Shown here piece after piece: positions 38,201 to 46,397 of a DNA stretch of 64,000 bases. The notes beneath the pieces were generated by a model. It was not told where the DNA came from. It searched no databases and was given only the letters and a program-made list of their open reading frames with translations. Each line of letters begins with the position of its first letter. Position 1 is the first letter of the stretch. This DNA is from Glutamicibacter halophytocola (GTDB lineage Bacteria > Actinomycetota > Actinomycetes > Actinomycetales > Micrococcaceae). The stretch spans positions 1,612,001 through 1,676,000 of the forward strand of contig NZ_CP012750.1 of assembly GCF_001302565.1 (NCBI RefSeq), given 5' to 3'. A program made the translations under genes and the position numbers.

Positions 38201-38721
38201 CGACGTTCCGCGACGACGCTGCCTCAGGCCGTGGCAAATTCAGGTTTGATTTGCCAATGGACTTGGATGAGTTTGATATGCGCTTCGGCGAAGACACGAT
38301 CCTCTTGCTGCGTATGCATGTGTTGGTATCGAACGCAGTTAGTATTCCGGAACACCTGAGGCATCGCATCATCGATGTTTCGCGGCATCCAGATATCCAG
38401 GAACTGTACTTGGCATCCGATGTGCTCATAACGGATTATTCATCGGTGTTTTTTGATTATTCGTTGTTGCGTCGACCAATAATCTTCTACGCATACGATT
38501 TGGAGAACTACCGGGACAACCTTCGCGGTTTCTATTTGGATTACGAAAGTGCTCTGCCGGGGCCAATCGTTGAAAACGAAAGTGACCTTTGGAGGACACT
38601 AGCCTCGGCCTTGGCCGGTGAACCCCTAGCCGGTGTGGACCGTGAGGAGTTCATAAAGAAATTTGCTCCTCATGATGACGGGTTTGCATCACAGCGTGTC
38701 GTGGAGCGTTTCTTTAAATAG
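35209..38721 (+). CDS. Double-domain CDP-glycerol glycerophosphotransferase (polymerase-type)
   Basis: About 1170 residues in three parts. Residues 1 to about 410 match no family I recognise and contain beta-rich sequence and an acidic stretch. Residues about 416-770 form one glycerophosphotransferase domain (HGVMG near 510, VTDYSS near 669), and about 810-1165 a second (TWHGTP near 901, ITDYSS near 1075). Duplicated domains suggest two transfer activities, as in bifunctional capsule or teichoic polymerases, or a primase plus polymerase. The frame opens at ATG 35194, but GTG 35209 has AAGGA 7 nt upstream and is preferred. A bidirectional terminator follows. Confidence 0.86.
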   Translation: MPVEIRSVQDLAQSAMQSLRTRRLKHKKYRYYPGYQQLDLSVRGETLHIDARVEHRVRSVSVLHGNHIVSSVEPLSSALANKADGELRQIHAEMDLTSLLEQWHEYRERSSADEEPEFTETDADEAEDNSVTLEDDRYSGTVRLALTFSADFDALPSGIAWLQLSEGGELVRRREVRRQIEAGEVTLSGPVIAHRILGRFASTTLGDDPVYISGERSVGLYINKKAEVALGLNRPLRFNHRIRTDITQVRDGKLSLGGVLETQSDRLTEVTLHLVGRKSDFSVESPVMLSFDEKLAAKRFGRAIYNWSASVDFKSVDWSKIDRGDNYDLYLLASSNSSSEVSRIRVTRTPFGVRSTTRADTLTVGDKTLAISPYFTFKAKSTSLILEVFDKDAFAVLAETKQRSFPDDQSLGSKPIWIVGELSYKAQDNGLHLFKYLRSERKDIDAYYVIDENAPDLRNFDSLDHVVFHGSKEHFELAIRCQRFIGTHHADYLFPTRHHSFSSRCRATRVFLQHGVMGTKWMVPNYGKNSPGFATDLFMVSSEREKQYIVNDFQYSPDEVKVTGLSRFDALLADDLAVNENMLLIIPTWRDWLQNEEVFLESEYLDQWKNLLNSPELQALVEKHGLEVVFCLHPNMMQFREHFDGAPARLIVQGEIDVQELIKTSAIMVTDYSSVNFDFSFLHRPVHYFQFDRARFLGPKGSHLNLDEELPGRIAFDAETLLKDLAQTLERGKSMEEKYRNRADVFMTYRDQNNSQRVTEEIEKAELRKNSGIGWRAELPVKLKNRFRRNKRYFDVMRRLFKLYKLAPMDDDLIVFESGLGRQYGDSPRYIYEELIRQGDTRRKVWVYSGRHRFTDPLTTTVKRLSPEYFWYLARAKYWVNNQSFPHYVQRRSKGVFLQTWHGTPLKQMALDIREVHGRDEGYLERVTRATRQWTHLISPSRYTSDIMRSAYAFSGEAVEVGYPRNDILTSQDVVDRERNIRDELAIPPGVKTVLYAPTFRDDAASGRGKFRFDLPMDLDEFDMRFGEDTILLLRMHVLVSNAVSIPEHLRHRIIDVSRHPDIQELYLASDVLITDYSSVFFDYSLLRRPIIFYAYDLENYRDNLRGFYLDYESALPGPIVENESDLWRTLASALAGEPLAGVDREEFIKKFAPHDDGFASQRVVERFFK

Positions 38722-38743
38722 GAAGGCTTGGCCAACTGCCAAA

Positions 38744-38786
38744 ACGACGTGGTGCCGGACCTCTCAAAGGTCCGGCACCACGTCGT
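38744..38786. terminator. Bidirectional terminator of the polymer locus
   Basis: A 19-bp perfect stem (38744-38762 with 38768-38786) around a CTCAA loop, between the convergent large transferase gene and the minus-strand pair. Confidence 0.82.
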
Positions 38787-38797
38787 GTTAAAGCCGA

Positions 38798-40012
38798 CTA
38801 GCGGCCAGCTTCGCTATGCTTTTCGACTAATGCAAGAGATTCGGAAATGAATCTTTGCATGCTGGAACCTGGAGTAATGTCGCCAAAGTAATAGTTGACC
38901 AACTCCTGTTGCCGGAAGCTTTGATCGGCTAAGGCATCACGTGCCGAGCTGGCGAAATCTTTTATTTCATTCGCCTTCAACGTTGGGACTTGTGCGAGCG
39001 CCGGAGAGTCAACGAGGCTGGCATCTTCCGACACGGGTTTCGTTACGTACAGTAGTTTTCCGGTGGCCAAAAAGTCATAAGCAATGGCCGATATATCAGT
39101 GACGCAGGCATCGGCAACCGACCATTGCCAACCCCAATGGGCCGAATCGTCGAAAAAGAACTGAGCTTCCGAGTCTTCGTTAGTTGTGCTCAGTTGCATT
39201 TTTATTCGTTCTAGAGCTTGCCGGTAAGCTTTTGAGTTCTGGCCCGAACGTGGGTGCGGACGAAAAATAATGTTGAATCCGCCGTCTCTGGTCAGCTCGT
39301 CAATCAGCTGTTCGCCATGAGAAAGCACCGATCCGTAATTCATGGACGGCCTGTCGCCTTCCCACGTTGGAGCGTAGAGTATCGTCGGCAGTTCGTTGTT
39401 TAAATCTATTGGTGACTCATAGTGAACATCAATTTGTGGACGGCCAACTAAGCGGCAGCGCGTTGACGCGTCGAAATTTCGCAAGTGCTTTTGCAGGCGG
39501 TCATGGGCAGCCTGGCCAGCTGAAAAAACGTAATCGTAGGCCTTGAGCTGGTTGGACCACATGTACGCTTTTTCGCTTTCACCATGGCAAATGAATACAT
39601 GGTCAGGAGAATTGAAACGCATGATTTGGAAGTTGCGGATATTTTGATTCACATAGAACACCACACGCAGATCCTGGGACTGTACTAGTCGCTCAACATC
39701 CTCAATTTTTGGCGCAAAGTGAATCGGCAGAGGGCATTCTTTGAATAAATGCATGGCGGCGTCAGGATTTCGCACGATGAGTACTACAGGAACAAACTCG
39801 GCTAAGGCGAGAAGCGGCTCGTACCATTGCCTGATCTGATATGCATTGACCATCGCATCGGGAAAGTGCAACGCGACTTTGTACCTGTCCGCACCGCCAG
39901 GTAGTTTGCGCAGCTCTGCAGCGTGATCGCGAATGAATTCTAGTTGTTTTCGAGTAGCAAGACTCGTATGGATTTTATTGATGATCCTATTGACGGTTCG
40001 ATCTATGTTCAT
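38798..40012 (-). CDS. CDP-glycerol glycerophosphotransferase family protein, paralogue A
   Basis: 404 residues. Motifs YQIRQWYEP, VFYVNQNIRNFQ, VFICHGESEK, YAPTWEGDRPSMNYGS, FRPHPRSG and CVTDISAIAYDFLATGK. It is closely related to the gene just upstream (40150-41385), with most of these motifs identical, and more distantly to the gene at 33.7 kb. The frame is open to 40153, but the ATG at 40012 has AAGGAAC at good spacing. Role in adding a polyol phosphate to the wall polymer, perhaps as primer or side-chain transferase, is inferred. Confidence 0.82.
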   Translation of the reverse strand: MNIDRTVNRIINKIHTSLATRKQLEFIRDHAAELRKLPGGADRYKVALHFPDAMVNAYQIRQWYEPLLALAEFVPVVLIVRNPDAAMHLFKECPLPIHFAPKIEDVERLVQSQDLRVVFYVNQNIRNFQIMRFNSPDHVFICHGESEKAYMWSNQLKAYDYVFSAGQAAHDRLQKHLRNFDASTRCRLVGRPQIDVHYESPIDLNNELPTILYAPTWEGDRPSMNYGSVLSHGEQLIDELTRDGGFNIIFRPHPRSGQNSKAYRQALERIKMQLSTTNEDSEAQFFFDDSAHWGWQWSVADACVTDISAIAYDFLATGKLLYVTKPVSEDASLVDSPALAQVPTLKANEIKDFASSARDALADQSFRQQELVNYYFGDITPGSSMQRFISESLALVEKHSEAGR

Positions 40013-40149
40013 AAAAGTTCCTTCACCACGAAAACTGACGCAAGAGTTAAGCATAATTTGCCGGATCTTATTTCTCGGGGCCCATGTTCTCAGTACTTGC
40101 GTCGGGTGCAGTCTTGTCAAAATTTCTAATCGCCAATGAGATCTTAGGA

Positions 40150-41385
40150 TCAAGCGGCTTTTTTCAGCGGTAGCTGTTCTGCCTGTACATCCCCTACAAC
40201 TAGCTTGAGGGACTCGGTGATGAACCGGCGCATGCTGGCGCCTGCAGCCACATCTCCAAAGTAGTATTCAACGACTTCGTGCAAGTCCATATTATTTTCC
40301 GTGAGAGCGGAACGAATGAGCGTTGGCGCATTTTCTGAGGCGTCTGCGCTCAGAGAGGGCACCCTGGCCAAGGCCGGTGAATTCTGAACCGTGGCTTCGC
40401 TAGAAGCTGGTCGGGTGACATACATTGGCTTGCCCGTTGCCAAAAAGTCGTAAGCGACTGCCGAGATGTCGGTGACGCAAAAATCCGATGTGCTCCATTG
40501 CCAACCCCAATCAGTGGTGTCGTCAAAGAACAGCTGTGCGCTCGAAGCGGCATTGGCCTCTGCCAGCTTACGGCGAATTCTTTCTACAGCCTTTCCATAG
40601 GCTGCAGAGTTCTTGCCAGACCGAGGGTGCGGGCGGAAGATCAAATTGAACCCGCCGTCACTGATGAGTGCATCGACCAGTTGCTCGCCATGTGAAACTA
40701 CAGACCCGTACTGCATTGACGGGCGGTCGCCCTCCCACGTTGGCGCATAGAGCACCGTGGGTAAGGCTGGGTTTGGGGAAAAAGGAGCCACGTATGAAAC
40801 GTCAATCTGCGGGCGTCCAATGAGGCGAGTTCGTTCATGGACATCGAAATTGTGCAATTGCGAGGTGAGGCGGTCACGTGCAGCCTGACCAGCGGAAAAT
40901 ACGAAGTCGTACGCCTTCAACTGGTTGGACCACATGTAGGACTTTTCACTCTCACCGTGGCAGATAAAGACATGCTTAGGTTCATTGAAACGCAACATCT
41001 GGAAATTTTGAATGTTCTGGTTTACATAGAACATCAGGCGCAAGTCTTGAGAACCAACGAGGCGCTCAAGGTCTTCAACCGTTGGGGCGTAGTACACAGG
41101 CAACGGGCATTCATCGCGCAAAGCCAAAGCGGTATCCGGGCGACGAGTGATGACAGCTATTGGCATGAAATCGGCCAGTTGCTTCATAGGTTCGTACCAC
41201 TGGCGGATTTGATACGCGTTGACCATCTCGTCTGCGAAATACAAGGCGGCCTTATAGCGGTCTTCGCCAACCGGAGCGTGGAGTAGATCTGTGGCATGAC
41301 GCTCGATGAATTGACGCTGCTGCTTATCAGCAAGACTTTGACGGGCACGCTTTGCCACCCTTTGCAGGGTATTCAATAGCTTCAT
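40150..41385 (-). CDS. CDP-glycerol glycerophosphotransferase family protein, paralogue B
   Basis: 411 residues with the same motif set as paralogue A (YQIRQWYEP, VFICHGESEK, YAPTWEGDRPSMQYGS, FRPHPRSG, CVTDISAVAYDFLATGK). A tandem duplication is the simplest origin. Start ATG 41385 has AAAGGAT 6 nt upstream. It is the first gene of a two-gene minus-strand operon whose upstream region faces the yceD promoter. Confidence 0.84.
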   Translation of the reverse strand: MKLLNTLQRVAKRARQSLADKQQRQFIERHATDLLHAPVGEDRYKAALYFADEMVNAYQIRQWYEPMKQLADFMPIAVITRRPDTALALRDECPLPVYYAPTVEDLERLVGSQDLRLMFYVNQNIQNFQMLRFNEPKHVFICHGESEKSYMWSNQLKAYDFVFSAGQAARDRLTSQLHNFDVHERTRLIGRPQIDVSYVAPFSPNPALPTVLYAPTWEGDRPSMQYGSVVSHGEQLVDALISDGGFNLIFRPHPRSGKNSAAYGKAVERIRRKLAEANAASSAQLFFDDTTDWGWQWSTSDFCVTDISAVAYDFLATGKPMYVTRPASSEATVQNSPALARVPSLSADASENAPTLIRSALTENNMDLHEVVEYYFGDVAAGASMRRFITESLKLVVGDVQAEQLPLKKAA

Positions 41386-41688
41386 CTCAGATCCTTTGCC
41401 GATAGTAACTGCACCGTTCTCACAAGCATAAGATCAAGATCTAGTTAAGGGCTGTTTACATGCCTTGAAACGCCCATGAACCTAGGTAATTTTAAGGTTA
41501 TGACCTAAATTCGCACAGGTAAGCCCACTGGCAGGCGGTCAAAAACAGCTTTTCGGCCCTTCGAGCCAGATGCGCATGGACTTCATTTTGAATCGCGCTA
41601 CGATATGTTGTGGTGAGTGCAACACCAACGGGAGGGTTCTATAACTGGTTTCAGTTTGGGATCTTGGGTTGTGGCAAGCTAAGATGAA
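41386..41688. other. Divergent intergenic region
   Basis: About 300 nt between the paralogue operon and yceD. AT-rich around 41440-41515. It must hold promoters for both directions; only the yceD-side candidate is recognisable. Confidence 0.5.
41656..41685 (+). promoter_or_regulatory. Candidate promoter for yceD-rpmF-rnc
   Basis: TTGGGA (41656-41661) and TAAGAT (41680-41685) separated by 18 nt. Transcription would begin near 41692, just past the ATG at 41689, which bears on the choice of yceD start. Confidence 0.4.
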
Positions 41689-42339
41689 ATGTCGGACTAT
41701 GTTTTAGTAGGAGTCATCATTAGCGAAAAGCGTTCTGATCGATCGCCACATGGCGCACTCGATCGCAACTCGCCTCTGGTTTTTTCAACCAGGGATCTCG
41801 GCCGTTCGCCGGGCTCAATGGAGATTCTCAACGAGCAGGTTCCGGCACCCGCAGATGTGGGAAATGCACTCATCGGCATTCGTGGAGGATCTGAGCTTGA
41901 CTTAGATCTTCGCCTTGAAGCCGTGCATGAAGGAATTTTGGTATCGGGTACCGCTACAGCGCAAATTGCTGGGGAATGTGGACGATGCCTGGATTCCATC
42001 GAGTACGACTACGAGGCTGATATTCAGGAGCTCTTCTACTATGAAGAGAGCGAAGAATTCGAAGACGATGATGATGTGGATCAGTATTGGGTAATCGGTG
42101 ACTTGATTGACATCGATCCGGTATTACGGAGCGCAGTGGTTACCGCCCTGCCGTTCCAGCCGGTTTGCCGGGAAGATTGCTTGGGGCTCTGCAATGAATG
42201 CGGAATCAACCTCAACGAAGACCCTGAGCATCACCATGAGATTCTGGATCCACGTTGGGCAGCGCTAGCGCAGCTGTCCGACAATGTCGCAGAGGATGCG
42301 GCAACAAATAAAACGTCAGACAAGAGAGAAGAGAAGTAG
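41689..42339 (+). CDS. yceD: YceD family (DUF177) protein, ribosome-linked
   Basis: 216 residues from the ATG. Conserved features: [17 protein letters not shown], a CGRC pair, an acidic middle, and the C-terminal [13 protein letters not shown] cysteine cluster. DUF177 genes precede rpmF in many bacteria and are tied to 23S rRNA accumulation. A TAGGAG sequence (41708-41713) lies 5 nt before an in-frame ATT (41719), and family members tend to begin there, so an unusual start is possible. It ends 2 nt before rpmF. Confidence 0.85.
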   Translation: MSDYVLVGVIISEKRSDRSPHGALDRNSPLVFSTRDLGRSPGSMEILNEQVPAPADVGNALIGIRGGSELDLDLRLEAVHEGILVSGTATAQIAGECGRCLDSIEYDYEADIQELFYYEESEEFEDDDDVDQYWVIGDLIDIDPVLRSAVVTALPFQPVCREDCLGLCNECGINLNEDPEHHHEILDPRWAALAQLSDNVAEDAATNKTSDKREEK

Positions 42340-42341
42340 TC

Positions 42342-42545
42342 GTGGCTGTTCCAAAGCGGAAGATGTCCCGTGCGAATACTCGTGCCCGCCGTTCTCAGTG
42401 GAAGGCTACCGCACCGAGCTTGGTGAAGACCGTTGAAAACGGTCGCGTAACCTACAGCCTGCCTCACCAGGCTAAGGTTGTCACCGACTCGGCTGGTACC
42501 GAATTGTTCCTTGAGTACAAGGGTCGCAAGGTCGCAGACGTCTAA
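42342..42545 (+). CDS. rpmF: 50S ribosomal protein L32
   Basis: 67 residues, basic, with the L32 N-terminus [19 protein letters not shown]. No cysteines are present, so this is the zinc-independent form. GTG start, 2 nt after yceD and 3 nt before rnc, so the three are one operon. Confidence 0.95.
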   Translation: MAVPKRKMSRANTRARRSQWKATAPSLVKTVENGRVTYSLPHQAKVVTDSAGTELFLEYKGRKVADV

Positions 42546-42548
42546 GAC

Positions 42549-43247
42549 ATGTCTTCTAAAGAAGAACTTATGAAACGTCTCGGAATCGATATTGATTCCG
42601 AGACGTTTCGTCTTGCATTCACCCATCGCTCGTATTCATACGAGAACGGTGGCATTCCAACGAACGAACGCCTTGAATTCCTCGGCGACTCGATCCTTGG
42701 CTTCTGCGTTGCGGAATACCTCTACGCAAAATTCCCGGATCTGCCCGAAGGCGATCTCGCAAAGCGCCGTGCTGCCATTGTCAGCACCCGTGCCCTGGCG
42801 ATGATCGCTCGCGATCTGGAAGTCGGAGAGCACTTGCTGCTTGGACGCGGGGAAGCCCAATCCAACGGTGCCAACAAGTCCTCCATTTTGGCTGACACCA
42901 TGGAGTCGATTCTTGGTGCCACCTACCTGGTACAGGGGATGGACGCCGCACGAGCCTTTGTGCTGCGCTTTGTCACCCCGCTGCTAGAGGATCCCCGGCT
43001 GATTGGAGCCACAACCGACTGGAAGACTGTTATCCAGGAAGTCGTTGCCTCCCGCAAACTTGGCGAGCTTCGTTACCAGGTCACCGGATCCGGCCCGGAC
43101 CACGCCCGCACCTACATTGCTGTACTGCAAATTGGCGACGAGGGATACGGGCAGGGACATGGTCCCTCGAAAAAAGAAGCTGAGCAGGAAGCTGCCCACC
43201 AAACGTGGTTGCAGTTCAATCCTGGCGAGCAAGTACCCAAAAGCTAA
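42549..43247 (+). CDS. rnc: Ribonuclease III
   Basis: 232 residues; cleaves double-stranded RNA in rRNA and mRNA processing. The catalytic signature [10 protein letters not shown] is at about residues 39-48, a second acidic site at [10 protein letters not shown], and a C-terminal double-stranded RNA-binding domain ends with [11 protein letters not shown]. The first 20 codons contain a perfect 16-bp inverted repeat (42572-42609), described separately. rpmF-rnc-mutM order is typical of actinobacteria. Confidence 0.95.
   Translation: MSSKEELMKRLGIDIDSETFRLAFTHRSYSYENGGIPTNERLEFLGDSILGFCVAEYLYAKFPDLPEGDLAKRRAAIVSTRALAMIARDLEVGEHLLLGRGEAQSNGANKSSILADTMESILGATYLVQGMDAARAFVLRFVTPLLEDPRLIGATTDWKTVIQEVVASRKLGELRYQVTGSGPDHARTYIAVLQIGDEGYGQGHGPSKKEAEQEAAHQTWLQFNPGEQVPKS
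42570..42611 (+). promoter_or_regulatory. Perfect hairpin within the start of rnc coding sequence
   Basis: Arms 42572-42587 and 42594-42609 are exact reverse complements (16 bp), extended outward by a U-G and an A-U pair; the 6-nt loop can close to a tetraloop. It covers about codons 8-21 of rnc. As RNA it would be a near-perfect 18-bp duplex, the kind of substrate RNase III cuts. Autoregulation is inferred by analogy with the E. coli rnc leader. Confidence 0.75.
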
Positions 43248-43258
43248 GCGCCACCCAG

Positions 43259-44179
43259 ATGCCTGAACTGCCAGAAGTGGAAGTAGTCCGTCGAGGGCTG
43301 GAAAAATGGGTGCGCACGCGACGGATCGAAGCCGTACAGGTGCTGGATCCGCGTTCGGTCAGGCGCCACCTGGATGGCCCGCTCGATTTCGAGCAAACTT
43401 TGACAGGCTGCACCATCTCCTCGGTAGTGCGCCGAGGAAAATTTCTCTGGCTAGGACTCGATGGGCTGGATGTGCCGGCGGTCCTCGTCGCGCACCTGGG
43501 GATGAGCGGCCAACTACTAGTTGAGCAGCCAGAAGCGGCGGACGAAAAACACCTTAAAGTCAGGTTGTCTCTGGAAGAGCAGCTGGACTATCCAGATGAA
43601 CTCAGATTTGTTGATCAGCGGATATTCGGCGGGATGTTCCTCTCGCCGCTGGTAGCAACCTCCGACGGGCTGCCGGCCGGGCTGGGGTCCCCAGAACCTG
43701 CCATACCCCAGGCTGCCGCGCACATTGCCCGCGATGTCCTTGACCCGAATCGCAGTGCCGAGGACCTCTATCTTGCCCTGCGCCGCCGTACTACCGACCT
43801 CAAGCGCGCCATCCTGGACCAGGCAGTCATTTCCGGGGTGGGCAACATCTACGCTGATGAGGCGTTATGGCAGGCCAAGCTGTCGGGATCCCGGAAAACT
43901 GCCACGATCAGGCGTCCTGAAGTACAACGGCTCAACGATGCACTGATCGATGTCATGACCCGCGCGCTGGCGGCCGGCGGCACCAGCTTTGATTCCTTGT
44001 ACGTGAATGTCAACGGAGCCAGCGGCTATTTTGCCCGCTCGCTCAACGCGTACGGACGCGAGGGCAAACCCTGCCTGCGCTGCGCCGAAAACGGGGTGGC
44101 CTCGGTGATCCGCCGGGACGCGTTCATGGGGCGCTCGTCCTACACTTGCCCGGTGTGCCAGCCACGTCCGCGGCGCTAG
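43259..44179 (+). CDS. mutM: Formamidopyrimidine-DNA glycosylase
   Basis: 306 residues; removes oxidised purines such as 8-oxoguanine and nicks the abasic site. The processed N-terminus PELPEVE gives the catalytic Pro and Glu; RRGKFLW carries the conserved Lys; [13 protein letters not shown] precedes the C-terminal zinc finger (CLRC and CPVC). The frame opens inside rnc, but the ATG at 43259 gives the exact family start. smc, which often follows closely, is displaced by 6 kb here. Confidence 0.95.
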   Translation: MPELPEVEVVRRGLEKWVRTRRIEAVQVLDPRSVRRHLDGPLDFEQTLTGCTISSVVRRGKFLWLGLDGLDVPAVLVAHLGMSGQLLVEQPEAADEKHLKVRLSLEEQLDYPDELRFVDQRIFGGMFLSPLVATSDGLPAGLGSPEPAIPQAAAHIARDVLDPNRSAEDLYLALRRRTTDLKRAILDQAVISGVGNIYADEALWQAKLSGSRKTATIRRPEVQRLNDALIDVMTRALAAGGTSFDSLYVNVNGASGYFARSLNAYGREGKPCLRCAENGVASVIRRDAFMGRSSYTCPVCQPRPRR

Positions 44180-44329
44180 AAGTCAATCTTTCGGACGCGT
44201 GGTTTGAACCTCACCCAGCTAGAGGTGGTCTCAACAAATGGTGGTACCGCTTATCACGTCAAGGAGTAGGGCTGTTCTGTTTATTGCTGCTCGGGCCGTT
44301 CGCATGTATGTTAGGTACGTGTCAGGCAG

Positions 44330-44840
44330 GACTGGGCGTATTGTTGACGAACGGTTTCCGTGTGCTTCAGCCATGCCAGAGGTCGTGCGTTTCCCAATTT
44401 CCGGGTGTTCCCATTGCTTCGATAGATAAGTGCGTGAGGCTGGGAACTCTTGCAAGAGCGCGGCCAATTGTTCAGACCAATCCGTTCCAGAATCGATGGA
44501 CTGCAGAACATAGGCAATAATTGCCAGAACGTTCCAAGAACCGAAGAAAACTTTCGCGCTTTCATCTTCCCGCAAGTGGTCGATGGTAGTGATTTGCCCG
44601 ATTTTTTGGCCTTACTGGGGTCGTTCTGAAGCTTACTGTTGAACAGACGAAAGCGTTGAGCGGCGACATCGCGGATGCAGTTAAGGCTGGCCAGCCAGCT
44701 CGTCATGAACATTTTGACCGGGCGCCGAATGCAAATGGGATCTGTACCTTGCCCCGTTGCCACAGGCCGCGGTATAGGACCGTGAAGCGACCCAGTTTTA
44801 TGTGCTCCAAATGCAGCTGCAAAAAGAACTCTAGATTCCA
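44330..44840 (-). pseudogene. Decayed Abi family protein (Abi_2, abortive infection)
   Basis: Three minus-strand frames together give a recognisable Abi_2-type C-terminal half: LGRFTVLYRGL...FAFGAR (44715-44840), then KMFMTSWLASLNCIRDVAA...LFNSKLQ (about 44600-44715), then TIDHLREDESAK and LAIIAYVLQSIDSGTDW (about 44380-44600). The frame changes once near 44716 and once at a six-A run near 44610; the C-terminal end seems shifted again. The N-terminal half is not found upstream. Intact members are phage-exclusion proteins of about 300 residues, so this is a relic. Two or more separate shifts make a sequencing error unlikely. Confidence 0.72.
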
Positions 44841-45454
44841 CCTGCAGGAAGTGACATGGAACTATTCAGATGCGAATCGTGCTGGTTGTCCTCCTGCAGG
44901 GACTAGCGGCATGGAAGCGGCAAACCTCGTTTTCCGCTCAGCGACATCCCACTGGGGCAGTGCTTCTTGGAGAAGCCCTGTCCTTCTTTACTGCCAGGAG
45001 AAATTTCTTCTCAGCCGAGCACCTACTCATGGCTGAGCAACGGCACCGGAAGGCAACCATTAGGGCAAGGTTGATGGGACCGGATATGTCCGCTCGACTT
45101 CATCTGATCAGACTCGAACGCCTAGCCTCATCGCCTTGTTTAGCGGGTTTAGCACTATGTGCGTTCGTCCAGTCTCCTAGAATAACTATCCTGGCCGAAG
45201 CGTGCGTAGAGGTTTACGTGATTACAGAAAAGCTAACCAAAGATTTTCTATTGATCTTCTTCTTCGCCATGGAAATCGAGTCGAGCTAAACACACCGCTT
45301 TGATTTCTTGCTGACAATTTTAGCCCAGCATGAATATTCGACGCAGATCGTTCTTCTAAAGATTAGATTTTTATTGGCATTTCAAATAAACTGCAGCTCT
45401 GTAGATACATTTCTTCGTCTACATTCATCACTCATTCAAGGAGTTCACTTGACC
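44841..45454. other. Non-coding stretch with no recognisable gene
   Basis: A plus-strand frame at 44870-45289 (139 codons) lacks family resemblance and a ribosome site. Remains of the Abi N-terminal half were sought on the minus strand and not found. Confidence 0.4.
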
Positions 45455-46018
45455 ATGTCACCATCTGGCTCTGCGCCATTAGATCCGCGTAATGGATTCG
45501 GCGTTACAGCTCTTGTCCTCGGAATCATCGCCGTTATTTTCTCATTCATTCCTCTCGTGGGAATAGTCTCCTTCTTCGTTGGCGGACTAGCCGTAATCTT
45601 CGGTATTATTGGTCTCACGCGAAAGAATCGGGCAAAAGGTCTGTCTGTTGCAGGTCTAATCCTCGGGGCTGTAGGAATCATCATTGCTGGAATTGTCACT
45701 GCGACAACTGCTGCATTTGTCAGCAGCGTTGATGAGGAAATGAACAAAGAAGCCACAGTCGTATACAAGGCAACTTCAGAAAATAATGCGACAGTCATGT
45801 TCGGGGCGACAAGCGGTACGTCCAACGAGGATTTCAAGGGTAAATGGGAGCAAGAAACCACCGTCACCGGGTGGGACGCAACTTCCCTCATTGTAACCAG
45901 TGGCGATTACACTACATCGCAGAAGGTTTCCTGCGAGATCATCATTGATGGGGAGAGCGTGGCCAAGCAGTCCGGAACCGACAATGTCAGCTGCACGGCG
46001 GATACCATCTCCAAGTAG
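45455..46018 (+). CDS. DUF4190-type membrane protein with MmpS-like C-terminal domain
   Basis: About 187 residues. Two membrane segments (about 15-40 and 60-85) separated by GLTRKNRAKG give the DUF4190 pattern. The extracellular C-terminal domain has VVYKATSENNATVMFGATSG and two cysteines (KVSCEI, NVSCTA), resembling MmpS accessory proteins. No MmpL transporter is nearby. An AAGGAG site (45438-45443) fits either a TTG at 45449 or the ATG at 45455. Function unknown. Confidence 0.72.
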   Translation: MSPSGSAPLDPRNGFGVTALVLGIIAVIFSFIPLVGIVSFFVGGLAVIFGIIGLTRKNRAKGLSVAGLILGAVGIIIAGIVTATTAAFVSSVDEEMNKEATVVYKATSENNATVMFGATSGTSNEDFKGKWEQETTVTGWDATSLIVTSGDYTTSQKVSCEIIIDGESVAKQSGTDNVSCTADTISK

Positions 46019-46031
46019 CAGCACCAACGAA

Positions 46032-46085
46032 AAGCAGCCCGATCCCATTCAGGACTTCCCGAATAGGATCGGGCTGCTTATTTCT
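46032..46085 (+). terminator. Terminator after the DUF4190 gene
   Basis: A stem of 14 bp (46032-46045 with 46066-46079) and inner ATTC/GAAT pairing, followed by a T-rich stretch. Confidence 0.8.
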
Positions 46086-46397
46086 GCCTCGTCTTTGTTG
46101 CGTAGAACTTCGGTATTCGAAGCATAATTCCAGTGCATCACTTGCTTGGGGAATCCAGGAAAGCGAAAATGCAGGACCCGTTGGATTAGCGTTGGTAGGA
46201 ATGCTTGCTGCAATTATCGGCCTGTAACTGGGCTATTTATGTGTCCTCAAAGAATCAATGCTAATGCTGCCGCCAATGCTGGTATTGCTATTACCAGGCG
46301 CAGTCAGGATTATTATCGGCGTCAGCGCGGAATGGCATTCAGACAGGAAAGCGCGCCAATCTCCTTGTGCAAATGGGACGGATGCTAGCATTTAAAA
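46086..46397. other. Intergenic region with a possible membrane-protein relic
   Basis: One plus-strand frame reads a hydrophobic stretch ending GLALVGMLAAIIGL and a stop near 46226, without a start codon. It may be a fragment of a lost small membrane protein or chance. Confidence 0.25.

Noticed and set aside
42231..42626. Minus-strand frame whose peptide mirrors the RNase III N-terminus
   Set aside because: A direct result of the inverted repeat in rnc, not a separate gene.
44870..45289. 139-codon plus-strand frame
   Set aside because: No ribosome site, odd composition and no family resemblance; lies in eroded sequence next to the Abi relic.
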